A stretch of 64,000 nucleotides of DNA, from assembly GCA_036771835.1 (NCBI GenBank), contig DAIPGN010000001.1, forward strand, positions 186,001 through 250,000. The letters run 5' to 3'. Position numbers and translations under genes: made by a program. Below the pieces are notes generated by a model. The model had not been told where the DNA came from. It saw only the letters and a program-made list of their open reading frames with translations, and did not search any database. This document shows positions 51,154-59,783 of this stretch, one piece after another (position 1 is the stretch's first letter; each line of letters starts with the position of its first letter). Source of the DNA: UBA4877 sp002399285 (lineage in GTDB: Bacteria > Bacillota > Thermoanaerobacteria > Thermoanaerobacterales > UBA4877).

Positions 51154-53212
51154 ACTTTCGAAAGAGCTTGGTATACCCAGTAAAAATCTAATAAATCAAT
51201 TATCCGAACTAGGCATAAATGTAAAAAATCACATGAGCACTTTGGAAGATACAGAAGTTGAAATGCTCAAGAACCTTTTTAATGCAAACAAAAATGAGAC
51301 GGCATCTGATGTCGATAAGAATACAGCGAATACTGGAGAAACAATGCAGAATAAAAAAAACAGTAAAAAACGTGTTAACAATAGTTCGGGCAAAAGATCA
51401 AAAAGTAATAGGCCAAAAAACAATAATTCAAAAAAAAATATCAAGGATAATAAACCTAAACCAATCAAAAAAATTAAGATATCGTCAACTATATCAATCA
51501 AGGATTATTCATTACTAACTGGGATTAAAGTCAATGAAATATTGAAATATCTTCTTTCTCTTGGTGTAAGTTCCAATATTAATGGTGATATAGATTTTGA
51601 AGCTGCTTCTAAGGTTGGTAATAAATACGGAATTGAAGTAGAGATGGAAGAGGTCCAGGATATAGAGACAAAGTATCTCACCGAGCAGCCAGATAATGAG
51701 ACAGATTTGGAACCGCGGCCGCCGGTTATAACGGTGATGGGTCACGTTGATCATGGAAAAACAACACTTCTTGACGCCATCAGAAAAACGAATGTAACAT
51801 CCAGTGAAGCAGGTGGTATAACTCAGCATATAGGTGCATATACCGTTGAATTGAATAACAAAAAAATAGTTTTTTTAGATACTCCCGGTCATGAAGCTTT
51901 TACTTCGATGAGAGCCAGAGGTGCTCAGGTCACTGATATTGTAATACTGGTGGTTGCAGCAGACGATGGCGTTATGCCTCAAACGATAGAAGCAATAAAT
52001 CACGCAAAAGCGGCAAATGTTCCAATAATCGTTGCAATCAATAAAATTGATAAACCCAACGCAAACCCTGATCGTGTAAAGCAAGAACTTGTTGAATATG
52101 GCCTAGTACCCGAAGAATGGGGGGGAGACACCGTATATGTACCCGTATCAGCATTAAAAAAACAGGGGATAAGCGAATTGCTTGAAATGATATTATTGAT
52201 AGCAGATCTCCTTAACTTAAAAGCTAACCCGCACAAGAATGCGATGGGTACAGTTATCGAAGCCAGATTGGATAAAGGTATGGGCCCGGTGACCACCGTA
52301 TTGGTCCAAAATGGAACTTTGAACATTGGAGATATAGTAATTTGCGGTACGACTTTTGGAAAGGTCAGAGCTTTAATAGATGACAAGGGACGCAGGATAA
52401 AAAGGGCTACTCCTTCAATACCCGTAAGTGTTTTGGGTCTCTCAGACGTTCCCGATGTGGGTAATAAATTCAATGTAGTTTCGGATGAAAAGATTGCCAA
52501 AGAAATCTCTGATCATAGAAAAGATAACCTCCGGCAGGAACAATTTAGTTATACTAACAAGATCTCTATCGATCAATTGTTTGACCAGATTCAAGAGGGA
52601 AAAATCAAAGATTTTAACATTGTACTAAAGGGTGACGTTCAAGGTACAGTTGAAGCAATAAAACAATCCTTATCTGGGTTCAGTAATGAGGAAGTAAGAG
52701 TTAATATCATCCACAACGGAGTGGGGATTATCTCAGAGACCGATGTAATGCTTGCATCCGCTTCAAATGCAATCGTCATAGGATTTAATGTGACCGCAGA
52801 TGCTAATGCCAGATTATTAGCTACTAAAGAAAACGTAGAGATAAGGACATACAGAATAATATACGAACTGTTGGATGAAATAAAATCGGCAATGAAAGGT
52901 ATGCTTGCACCGGTAATAAAAGAAGTTATTCTAGGACGAGTAAACGTAAGACAAGTTTTCAAGGTTCCCGGTGTTGGTACGGTCGCCGGGTGTTACGTTC
53001 TTGATGGAAAAGTAACAAGAACTGCCAATGTCAGGATCATAAGAAACGGTGCCATTATCAATGAAGACAAAATCTCATCCTTAAAGAGATTTAAGGATGA
53101 TGCCAAAGAAGTTGCACAAGGTTATGAATGCGGCATAGGTTTGGAACATTTTAACGATATCAAGGTAGAGGATATATTTGAAATCTATACATTTGAGGAA
53201 ATTCCGCAATGA
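51131..53212 (+). CDS. infB: Translation initiation factor IF-2
   Basis: IF-2 places initiator tRNA on the 30S subunit. The 693-residue product starts MGKMRVYELSKELGI with the IF2_N domain. A Lys/Asn-rich linker (about residues 70-115) precedes a second IF2_N domain near 120-170, and then comes the GTPase with G1 VTVMGHVDHGKTTLLDAI, G3 DTPGHEAFTSMRARG and G4 NKIDKP. Domains II-IV follow to the end. TTG at 51131 gives the family-like MGKMRVYEL and suits the GGGGTG site; a TTG at 51116 lies upstream of it. Confidence 0.96.
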   Translation: MGKMRVYELSKELGIPSKNLINQLSELGINVKNHMSTLEDTEVEMLKNLFNANKNETASDVDKNTANTGETMQNKKNSKKRVNNSSGKRSKSNRPKNNNSKKNIKDNKPKPIKKIKISSTISIKDYSLLTGIKVNEILKYLLSLGVSSNINGDIDFEAASKVGNKYGIEVEMEEVQDIETKYLTEQPDNETDLEPRPPVITVMGHVDHGKTTLLDAIRKTNVTSSEAGGITQHIGAYTVELNNKKIVFLDTPGHEAFTSMRARGAQVTDIVILVVAADDGVMPQTIEAINHAKAANVPIIVAINKIDKPNANPDRVKQELVEYGLVPEEWGGDTVYVPVSALKKQGISELLEMILLIADLLNLKANPHKNAMGTVIEARLDKGMGPVTTVLVQNGTLNIGDIVICGTTFGKVRALIDDKGRRIKRATPSIPVSVLGLSDVPDVGNKFNVVSDEKIAKEISDHRKDNLRQEQFSYTNKISIDQLFDQIQEGKIKDFNIVLKGDVQGTVEAIKQSLSGFSNEEVRVNIIHNGVGIISETDVMLASASNAIVIGFNVTADANARLLATKENVEIRTYRIIYELLDEIKSAMKGMLAPVIKEVILGRVNVRQVFKVPGVGTVAGCYVLDGKVTRTANVRIIRNGAIINEDKISSLKRFKDDAKEVAQGYECGIGLEHFNDIKVEDIFEIYTFEEIPQ

Positions 53213-53232
53213 TTTGAAGGGTGGATTACTAT

Positions 53233-53592
53233 ATGGGAGTAAAAAACGAAAGAGTCGCCGAGGAAGTAAAGAGATACGTTGGTTCGATTATAAAAAATGA
53301 GCTAAAGGATCCGCGTATATCCGAAATTTGCAGCGTTACCCGCGTTGAACTTAGCAATGACCTCAGATATGCAAAAATTTATATAAGTATATATGGAAAC
53401 GATGAAATAAAATCAAACACATTATCCGGTCTTAAAAATGCTACGGGGTTTGTCAGAAGGGAACTATCTAAAAAAATAAAAATAAGATATATCCCCGAAA
53501 TAAATTTTGTACTGGATGAATCAATAGAGAATGGAATACGCATATCAAAGATGATTGAGGAACTGAAGGGGAGTAAAAATGTTAATAAATGA
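53233..53592 (+). CDS. rbfA: Ribosome-binding factor A
   Basis: RbfA helps mature the 5' end of 16S rRNA. The 119-residue product begins GVKNERVAEEVKRYVGSIIKNELKDPRI and contains SVTRVELSNDLRYAKIYISIYG and ELSKKIKIRYIPEINFVLDESIENG, the full KH-like family pattern. ATG 53233 is preferred over GTG 53221 because GAAGGGTGG overlaps the latter. nrnA overlaps its end by 14 bases. Confidence 0.95.
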   Translation: MGVKNERVAEEVKRYVGSIIKNELKDPRISEICSVTRVELSNDLRYAKIYISIYGNDEIKSNTLSGLKNATGFVRRELSKKIKIRYIPEINFVLDESIENGIRISKMIEELKGSKNVNK

Positions 53593-54535
53593 AATCCTTA
53601 CTATAATTAAATCATCACAGAAGATCATAATTTCATCACACACCATGCCTGATGGTGACTGCATTGGCAGTTCGTTGGCACTTTATATTGCCTTGAAGGG
53701 AATGGGAAAGGATGCATATATTATACTTGACGATGACATACCCGAGCAATATAAATTTTTACCTCATTGTCAAGAGATATTGCATCCCGAATCATTTCAA
53801 AGTAATGACAGCGATTTATTTATTATCGTCGACAATAATAATATAGAGCGGCTGGGCATGAGTAAAAAGTTATTCCCTGGAGCTAAAAAAACAGTATGTA
53901 TTGATCACCACCCCAGTGATAATTTTTTTTGTGATTTTAATTATATAGATACAAACGCATCCGCAGCCGCTGAACTTATATATATGATTATAAAGTCGTT
54001 ATCGATTAACATTGATGCAGATATAGCCAATTGTTTGCTTACGGGTATAATCACTGATACTGGCGGCTACAAATTTGACAATGTGACTCCCTATACTTTT
54101 ATTATTTCTTCCGATTTGTTGGCCTGTGGTGCTGAAATAAGAAAAATTAATGAAATTGTTTTTGATAAGGTGAGTTTTTCTAAGATACGGCTGTTGTCAA
54201 TGGTCTTATCTACAGTACAAGTGGCGGAAGGCGGCAGAATCGGATATATTTATTTAGATGAAAATATGCTGAAGGAATCGAGTGCCTCACGCAGTGACAG
54301 CGAGGGATTTATAAATTATGTCAAAAACATTGACGGCGTTGAAATTGCATTGCTGTTCAAAATTGAAAGAGACTGCGTACGTGTGAGCTTTCGCTCAAAA
54401 GAATATGTTGACGTAAATCGTATTGCCGCGAAATTTGGCGGAGGCGGACATAAAAAAGCTTCGGGGTGTGTGATTGATAAGGACTATGAAAGCGTTAAAA
54501 ATTCAGTTCTTGATGAATGCAGGAGGAATTTATAG
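53579..54535 (+). CDS. nrnA: DHH/DHHA1 nanoRNase (NrnA-type bifunctional oligoribonuclease/PAP phosphatase)
   Basis: NrnA degrades short RNA and 3'-phosphoadenosine 5'-phosphate. The 318-residue product has the DHH motifs SHTMPDGDCIGSSLAL, IIVDNNN, CIDHHPSDNF and TGIITDTGGYKF, and a C-terminal DHHA1 domain ending AAKFGGGGHKKASGCVI. These metal- and substrate-binding elements are complete. It sits between rbfA and truB, the common Bacillota position. Confidence 0.94.
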   Translation: MLINEILTIIKSSQKIIISSHTMPDGDCIGSSLALYIALKGMGKDAYIILDDDIPEQYKFLPHCQEILHPESFQSNDSDLFIIVDNNNIERLGMSKKLFPGAKKTVCIDHHPSDNFFCDFNYIDTNASAAAELIYMIIKSLSINIDADIANCLLTGIITDTGGYKFDNVTPYTFIISSDLLACGAEIRKINEIVFDKVSFSKIRLLSMVLSTVQVAEGGRIGYIYLDENMLKESSASRSDSEGFINYVKNIDGVEIALLFKIERDCVRVSFRSKEYVDVNRIAAKFGGGGHKKASGCVIDKDYESVKNSVLDECRRNL

Positions 54536-54536
54536 G

Positions 54537-55427
54537 TTGGACGGCATTTTGAACATATATAAACCCGAGGGCACCTCGTCAAATTATATTGTACAGAAGA
54601 TAAAGAAGAAATTCAAAGCAGATAAGGTTGGACATGGTGGTACTCTTGACCCTTTTGCCAGTGGAATCTTGCCGATTTTTATAAATAGAAGCACAAAGCT
54701 CGATAGTTATATGCACCTTTTAGATAAGGAATATATAGCATGTTTAAAACTTGGAGCAGCTACCAATACCGGTGATTATAAGGGTAAAATTATAAAAGTG
54801 GAGACGATACCGTTTATCAATGAGCGAAAAATTAACGATGTATTTAAGAATTTCATAGGTAAAATCACACAGGTTCCCCCTGCCTTTTCAGCAAAAAAAA
54901 TCAACGGGAAAAGATCCTATGATATGGCGAGAAAGGGAGACTATGTATCTTTACAACCAATTTCTACTGATATCTATTCTTGTGATCTTCTATATTACAA
55001 CAAGACTGAAATCTTTATTAAGGTAGTTTGCGGCAGCGGAACCTATATAAGGACTCTATGTGAAGATATAGCTCGATGCTTAGGTACGGTGGGATATACA
55101 TTTCGCCTTGAAAGAACCAGATATGGACCGCTTGAAAAATCAAATGCGGTTTGTTTTGATAATTTGTATGATATAAATGTAGAAAACTTAGATAAATTTT
55201 TGTTGCCATCTGATTTTTTATTATACGATTATCCGATAATTATAATAGAAGAGAGTGCATTAAAAAATGTGCTGAACGGTGCTGAAATCTCAAAAGAAAA
55301 AATACGTAAGATATATGGCACTGCTGCTGAAAACGGCATATATAGAGTATATGATGTAAATGATAAATTCATCGGCATAGGTAATTTTTATGATAACATG
55401 GTAAAGATGAAATTGTTAATACATTAG
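54537..55427 (+). CDS. truB: tRNA pseudouridine55 synthase TruB
   Basis: TruB makes pseudouridine 55 in tRNA. From TTG 54537 the 296-residue product begins DGILNIYKPEGTSS and has the catalytic GHGGTLDPFASGILPI (Asp in GTLDP), AYIACLKLGAATNTGD-like YIACLKLGAATNTGDY, and KCGSGTYIRTLCEDI-like VVCGSGTYIRTLCEDI. AGGAGG lies 10 bases upstream of this TTG; earlier in-frame starts lie inside nrnA. A reduced PUA-like C terminus remains. Confidence 0.95.
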   Translation: MDGILNIYKPEGTSSNYIVQKIKKKFKADKVGHGGTLDPFASGILPIFINRSTKLDSYMHLLDKEYIACLKLGAATNTGDYKGKIIKVETIPFINERKINDVFKNFIGKITQVPPAFSAKKINGKRSYDMARKGDYVSLQPISTDIYSCDLLYYNKTEIFIKVVCGSGTYIRTLCEDIARCLGTVGYTFRLERTRYGPLEKSNAVCFDNLYDINVENLDKFLLPSDFLLYDYPIIIIEESALKNVLNGAEISKEKIRKIYGTAAENGIYRVYDVNDKFIGIGNFYDNMVKMKLLIH

Positions 55428-55443
55428 AGAGGAATCACTCTGT

Positions 55444-56382
55444 ATGGAAGTCATAAAGGATATAACAGATATTAAATTCAAAGAAAAAACAGGAGTAGCC
55501 TTAGGTAATTTTGACGGAGTTCATTTGGGGCATATTTCGCTGATAAAACATTTAAAAGATATTGCAGACCAGCATAATTATAAATCGTTAGTTTTTACTT
55601 TTGAAGACCATACGCTGAAAACTTTGGACCCAAGCAAACCTACTTCATTATTGACAGATAACGATAAGAAAATTGAACTTATTAAAAGCTTAGATGTTGA
55701 TTATCTTATCATGGTCAAATTTGATAAAAAGTTTTCCATGATGAGTTATAAGGATTTTATTGAAGGCATTCTCGTCAATAGATTAAATAATGGTTTTGTC
55801 GTGGTCGGATCCGACTTTAGATTCGGACGTAACGGTGAGGGAGATACTAATGTATTAAAGAAATTCGGCGAAAAGTATAATTATGCGGTTGAAGTTATAC
55901 CACCCGTACTTATAAACGGAGTTAAAGTGAGCAGCAGTTATATAAGACGTCTTATAAGGGACGGAATGGTCGATATGGTCCCCATGTATCTGGGCAGAAA
56001 TTACTCGATCAGCGGCAATGTCATCAAGGGAAATAATTATGGTACCAAACTTGTCGGTTATCCTACGGCTAATATTGACATAGATTGCAGACTGTGTCTG
56101 CCTCCCGATGGCGTATATGTATCAAGAGCATATATAAATGGCCGCGATTACCACAGTGTTACGGATGTTGGCTGCAATCCTACTTTTCATAATAAAAAAT
56201 TCAGTATAGAAACATATATTCTTGATGAATTTAATGAGAATTTATATGGAAAATATATAGAAGTAGATTTTTTGAAATATATAAGGAGCGATATTGAATT
56301 TGATAATGTTATGTCTCTGAAGGAAAAAATAAAAACCGACGTGGACTATGCATTAAATTATTTTAATGGTTTAGATACTTGA
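55444..56382 (+). CDS. ribF: Bifunctional riboflavin kinase/FAD synthetase
   Basis: RibF converts riboflavin to FMN and FAD. The 312-residue product has an N-terminal nucleotidyltransferase domain with VALGNFDGVHLGH, VGSDFRFGRNGEGD and VSSSYIRRLIRDG. The C-terminal kinase domain starts near residue 185 with VIKGNNYGTKLVGYPTANI and LPPDGVYVSRA, and includes TDVGCNPTF. It closes the rimP-nusA operon before the rpsO promoter. Confidence 0.95.
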   Translation: MEVIKDITDIKFKEKTGVALGNFDGVHLGHISLIKHLKDIADQHNYKSLVFTFEDHTLKTLDPSKPTSLLTDNDKKIELIKSLDVDYLIMVKFDKKFSMMSYKDFIEGILVNRLNNGFVVVGSDFRFGRNGEGDTNVLKKFGEKYNYAVEVIPPVLINGVKVSSSYIRRLIRDGMVDMVPMYLGRNYSISGNVIKGNNYGTKLVGYPTANIDIDCRLCLPPDGVYVSRAYINGRDYHSVTDVGCNPTFHNKKFSIETYILDEFNENLYGKYIEVDFLKYIRSDIEFDNVMSLKEKIKTDVDYALNYFNGLDT

Positions 56383-56406
56383 ATTTATAAAAAAATATGT
56401 TACAAT
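56379..56406 (+). promoter_or_regulatory. Predicted promoter for rpsO overlapping the ribF stop
   Basis: TTGAAT (56379-56384) is followed 16 bases later by TACAAT (56401-56406). The -35 overlaps the end of ribF. The start point would leave a leader of about 80 bases before rpsO, which contains the hairpin described next. Confidence 0.5.
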
Positions 56407-56418
56407 AACAAAAGAGTT

Positions 56419-56461
56419 ACCTTGAACTTTGATTATTGATTCTCCTGCCTATATTCAAGGT
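56419..56461 (+). ncRNA. Structured rpsO leader, candidate S15 autoregulatory element
   Basis: ACCTTGAA (56419-56426) pairs perfectly with TTCAAGGT (56454-56461), enclosing 27 bases, upstream of the rpsO ribosome binding site. S15 represses its own mRNA through structurally diverse leaders in several phyla. That this hairpin plays this role is inference from location. Confidence 0.45.
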
Positions 56462-56494
56462 TTAAGGCGAATTTAATTTTATAAGGAGGGTAAT

Positions 56495-56764
56495 ATGGCT
56501 CTTAGTAAAGAAAGAAAAGAAGAAATAATTAAAAAATATCAGGTACATGAAGGAGATACAGGTTCTCCTGAAGTGCAGATCGCATTACTTACAGAAAAAA
56601 TTAATACCTTGAATCAACATTTCAGTATCCATAAAAAAGACTTTCATTCGAGACAAGGCCTTCTGAAGATGGTAGGACAAAGAAGAAGATTGTTGGATTA
56701 TTTATATCGAATTGATGTGGAGAGATATCGTAAAATAGTAGAGGAATTAGGTTTGCGTAAATAA
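56495..56764 (+). CDS. rpsO: 30S ribosomal protein S15
   Basis: S15 (89 residues) has EIIKKYQVHEGDTGSPEVQIALLTEKI, LNQHFSIHKKDFHSRQGLLKMVGQRRRLLDYL and ends VEELGLRK, the full family pattern. The ribosome binding site AAGGAGG precedes the ATG. pnp follows, the near-universal rpsO-pnp order. Confidence 0.98.
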   Translation: MALSKERKEEIIKKYQVHEGDTGSPEVQIALLTEKINTLNQHFSIHKKDFHSRQGLLKMVGQRRRLLDYLYRIDVERYRKIVEELGLRK

Positions 56765-56797
56765 TATGGGCGGGTTACTCTCGCTCATATTATTTTA
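56763..56797 (+). terminator. Terminator-like hairpin between rpsO and pnp
   Basis: AATATGGGCG pairs with CGCTCATATT (one G-U) around a 9-base loop and is followed by a short ATTTTAG. The T-run is short, so termination is probably partial, leaving readthrough into pnp. Confidence 0.55.
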
Positions 56798-56843
56798 GCA
56801 AAGGAATTTGTGGCAATAATATATTGAAGGGAGGTATGTATAT

Positions 56844-58943
56844 ATGGAGAGAATTTATAAAACAAATTTGGCCGACAGAGATTTAAGTATTGAAGTTGGT
56901 AAATTGGCACAGCAGGCAAATGGTTCATGTTTAGTAAGATACGGCGATACCGCGGTGTTGGTGACCGCATGTTCATCTAAAGAACCTAAAGATGGTATCG
57001 ACTTTTTCCCTTTAACGGTAGATTACGAAGAGAGATTATATTCTATAGGCAAAATACCAGGAGGCTTTATAAAAAGAGAAGGAAAACCTACGGAGAAAGC
57101 TATTTTGACGTCCAGACTTATAGATAGGCCAATAAGACCTTTATTTCCAAAAGGTTGTCGCAATGAAGTTCAGGTCGTTGCAACAGTTCTATCAGTAGAT
57201 CCGGATAATCAACCCGAAATTGCTGCAATGTTAGGTTCCTCCATTGCACTTTGTATCTCGGATATACCCTTTGACGGTCCCACCGGATCAATTGTCATTG
57301 GTTTGGTAGATAATGATTTTATTGTGAATCCTACTTTGGAGCAACGGGAAAAGAGTAATTTGCATTTAACCGTATCTGGAACAAAAGAGGCAATTTTAAT
57401 GGTGGAGGCAGGCGCTAACGAGGTTCCCGAAGATGTTATGATTGATGCTTTGATGTTGGCACATGATGAAATCAAAAAGATTATTGAATTCGAGGAAGAA
57501 ATAATCACAGAGGTTGGTAAAGCCAAGATAGAGTACCCTTTATTTGAACCAGATCAAGCAATAGCGGATGAAGTATATAATTATGCTGTGCCTTTGATTC
57601 GTCAGGCAATGTTGAGTGATGACAGGCAAAAAAGACTGGATCAGCTGGACAGCGTGTCTGATGAAATTTTACAAACCTTCTTGTTGAAGTATCCTGACAA
57701 TAAAATAGATATAAGCCAAATTATACATGATGTGACTAAAGAACAGATGAGAAGTATGGTATTGGATAATGGTTATAGAATCGACGGCAGAGCATTTAAC
57801 GAAATTCGGCCTATATCGTGCGAAGTTGGGATTTTGCCTAGGGCTCATGGTTCTGCTTTGTTTAGCAGAGGGCAAACGCAAGTATTATCTGTGGCTACTT
57901 TAGGTGCCTTAGGCGATATACAGATGCTGGAAGATTTAGGGGACGAAGATTTCAAACGATACATGCATCATTATAATATGCCTCCATATAGTGTTGGTGA
58001 AGCAAGACCTATGCGTGGGCCTGGCCGAAGAGAAATCGGACACGGAGCGCTTGCCGAAAGAGCATTAGAACCAGTCATTCCGTCCGAAGATGAGTTTCCA
58101 TACACTATCCGTGTCGTCTCAGAGGTAATGAGTTCTAACGGTTCAACATCCCAGGCCAGTGTCTGCGGAAGCACTTTGGCTCTTTATGATGCGGGCGTAC
58201 CTATAAAAAAACCAGTTGCAGGCATAGCAATGGGCCTGATCAAAGAAGAAAATAAATTTGCTATATTGACCGATATACGCGACCTTGAAGATTTTATGGG
58301 TGATATGGACTTTAAGGTAGCGGGGACAAAGGAAGGTATAACTGCCATTCAGATGGATATAAAGACTCATGGCATAGACAGATCCATTCTTGAAAAAGCT
58401 TTGCTTCAGGCAAGGGATGCCAGATTATACATTCTTGATAAAATATTGGATACTATTCCGCAGCCAAGGGAAGACATATCCACTTATGCGCCAAGGATTA
58501 TCACGATGACTATAGATCCGGATAAAATCCGAGACGTAATAGGTCCAGGAGGTAAAACAATAAATAAAATTATTGCTGATACCGGTGTAAAGATTGACAT
58601 AGATGATGACGGCAAGGTATTTATTTCTGCAAAAGATGTCCAATCCGGTGAAAAAGCCTTAAAAATAATTGAAGGAATTACCAAGGACGTTGAAGTAGGA
58701 AACACTTATATGGGCAAAGTAACAAGAATAATGAATTTCGGAGCTTTTGTAGAGATTGGTCATGGAAAAGAGGGACTTGTCCATATATCAAAACTGGCGC
58801 CAAATCGAGTCAATAAAGTCGAAGATGTGGTCCACATAGGTGACAATGTTCTTGTGAAGGTCGTCGAAATTGACAAGCAGGGACGAATTAATCTATCTAT
58901 AAAAGATGCGTTGCCTAAAGATAATGAAGATAACAATAAATAA
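56844..58943 (+). CDS. pnp: Polyribonucleotide nucleotidyltransferase
   Basis: PNPase degrades RNA phosphorolytically from the 3' end. The 699-residue product has two RNase PH domains (GSCLVRYGDTAVLVTA near residue 30 and SALFSRGQTQVLSV near residue 335), the YSVGEARPMRGPGRREIGHGALAERAL segment in two parts, a KH domain (IGPGGKTINKIIADTG) and a C-terminal S1 domain (GKVTRIMNFGAFVEI). All catalytic elements look intact. The ribosome binding site GGGAGG precedes the ATG. Confidence 0.98.
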   Translation: MERIYKTNLADRDLSIEVGKLAQQANGSCLVRYGDTAVLVTACSSKEPKDGIDFFPLTVDYEERLYSIGKIPGGFIKREGKPTEKAILTSRLIDRPIRPLFPKGCRNEVQVVATVLSVDPDNQPEIAAMLGSSIALCISDIPFDGPTGSIVIGLVDNDFIVNPTLEQREKSNLHLTVSGTKEAILMVEAGANEVPEDVMIDALMLAHDEIKKIIEFEEEIITEVGKAKIEYPLFEPDQAIADEVYNYAVPLIRQAMLSDDRQKRLDQLDSVSDEILQTFLLKYPDNKIDISQIIHDVTKEQMRSMVLDNGYRIDGRAFNEIRPISCEVGILPRAHGSALFSRGQTQVLSVATLGALGDIQMLEDLGDEDFKRYMHHYNMPPYSVGEARPMRGPGRREIGHGALAERALEPVIPSEDEFPYTIRVVSEVMSSNGSTSQASVCGSTLALYDAGVPIKKPVAGIAMGLIKEENKFAILTDIRDLEDFMGDMDFKVAGTKEGITAIQMDIKTHGIDRSILEKALLQARDARLYILDKILDTIPQPREDISTYAPRIITMTIDPDKIRDVIGPGGKTINKIIADTGVKIDIDDDGKVFISAKDVQSGEKALKIIEGITKDVEVGNTYMGKVTRIMNFGAFVEIGHGKEGLVHISKLAPNRVNKVEDVVHIGDNVLVKVVEIDKQGRINLSIKDALPKDNEDNNK

Positions 58944-58973
58944 AAAACATAAACCGATAGGTTTATGTTTTTT
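58942..58973 (+). terminator. Bidirectional rho-independent terminator after pnp
   Basis: A perfect 14-base-pair stem (AAAAAACATAAACC with GGTTTATGTTTTTT) is closed by GATA, directly at the pnp stop. The T-run on the plus strand and A-run on the other side let it work in both directions. Confidence 0.92.
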
Positions 58974-58991
58974 ATTAAAAGATTCTATTGT

Positions 58992-58997
58992 TATAAT
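58992..58997 (+). promoter_or_regulatory. TATAAT -10 element before dut
   Basis: A perfect TATAAT lies just after the pnp terminator and 21 bases before dut. The -35 position at 17 bases spacing is TTTTTA, which is poor, so the promoter assignment is weak but a start is needed here. Confidence 0.4.
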
Positions 58998-59017
58998 AGA
59001 AAAGGAACAAATAAAAT

Positions 59018-59461
59018 ATGGCAAAAATATATATTAAAAAAATAGTTCAGGATAAGGCTCTGCCTTTGCCACAATATATTTCAGACGGAGCTGCGGGAAT
59101 GGATCTATATGCATACGTTGAAGACGATACAATCATAGAACCGGGCAAAATAGAGCTCATACCCACGGGATATGCCGTTAAAATTCCCGAAGGTTACGAA
59201 ATACAGATACGATCTCGAAGCGGATTAGCTTTAAAGAACGGAATCATCGTTCTCAATTCACCGGGTACTATTGACAGCGATTATACTGGAGAAATCAAAA
59301 TAATATTAATAAATCTCGGTAAAAGGGACTTTATAATAAAAAAATATGATAGGATAGCGCAAATGATTTTAAATAAAGTAGAGAAAATACAGTTTGTCTG
59401 CACAGATACATTGCCTGTTACCAAAAGAGGAAATGGCGGATTTGGACACACCGGTATATAA
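59018..59461 (+). CDS. dut: Deoxyuridine 5'-triphosphate nucleotidohydrolase
   Basis: dUTPase hydrolyses dUTP to dUMP. The 147-residue trimeric-type enzyme shows motif I (SDGAAGMDLYA), motif II (IRSRSGLALKNG), motif III (NSPGTIDSDYTGEI), motif IV (YDRIAQMIL) and motif V (RGNGGFGHTG) near the C terminus. All five motifs are intact. Confidence 0.96.
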   Translation: MAKIYIKKIVQDKALPLPQYISDGAAGMDLYAYVEDDTIIEPGKIELIPTGYAVKIPEGYEIQIRSRSGLALKNGIIVLNSPGTIDSDYTGEIKIILINLGKRDFIIKKYDRIAQMILNKVEKIQFVCTDTLPVTKRGNGGFGHTGI

Positions 59462-59516
59462 TATAATCATTTATCATATTATTAAAACATAAAAATATAC
59501 CAGGGGGTGTCTGTCT

Positions 59517-59765
59517 ATGCTTCTAAGCAAATTTGGAGGAAAAGAACTGGTGAATTTAAACGACGGTTCAAGGTTGGGACTGATCGAAGATGCAGATTTG
59601 CTTGTCGATGAGGAAACTGGTAAAATAGAATCCTTTATAATTTTTGAAAATCGATTGTTCTTCATGAAAAGTGATAGAAATGGCTATAAAATACCTTGGG
59701 ATGCCATAAGAAAAATAGGAAATGACATGGTCATTGTTGAAATAGATGATAAAAAAAAATATTAA
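59517..59765 (+). CDS. ymxH: YlmC/YmxH-family sporulation-linked PRC-barrel protein
   Basis: This 82-residue protein begins LLSKFGGKELVNLNDGSRLG, has DADLLVDEETGKIESFII and a closing IPWDAIRKIGNDMVIVEID. This is the pattern of the YlmC/YmxH PRC-barrel-like family found in endospore formers. Function is not known. Its place just before dapG parallels B. subtilis ymxH near the dipicolinate and aspartate-kinase genes. The ribosome binding site is GGGGGTG. Confidence 0.9.
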   Translation: MLLSKFGGKELVNLNDGSRLGLIEDADLLVDEETGKIESFIIFENRLFFMKSDRNGYKIPWDAIRKIGNDMVIVEIDDKKKY

Positions 59766-59783
59766 ACTTGCAGGTGGTTTAGT

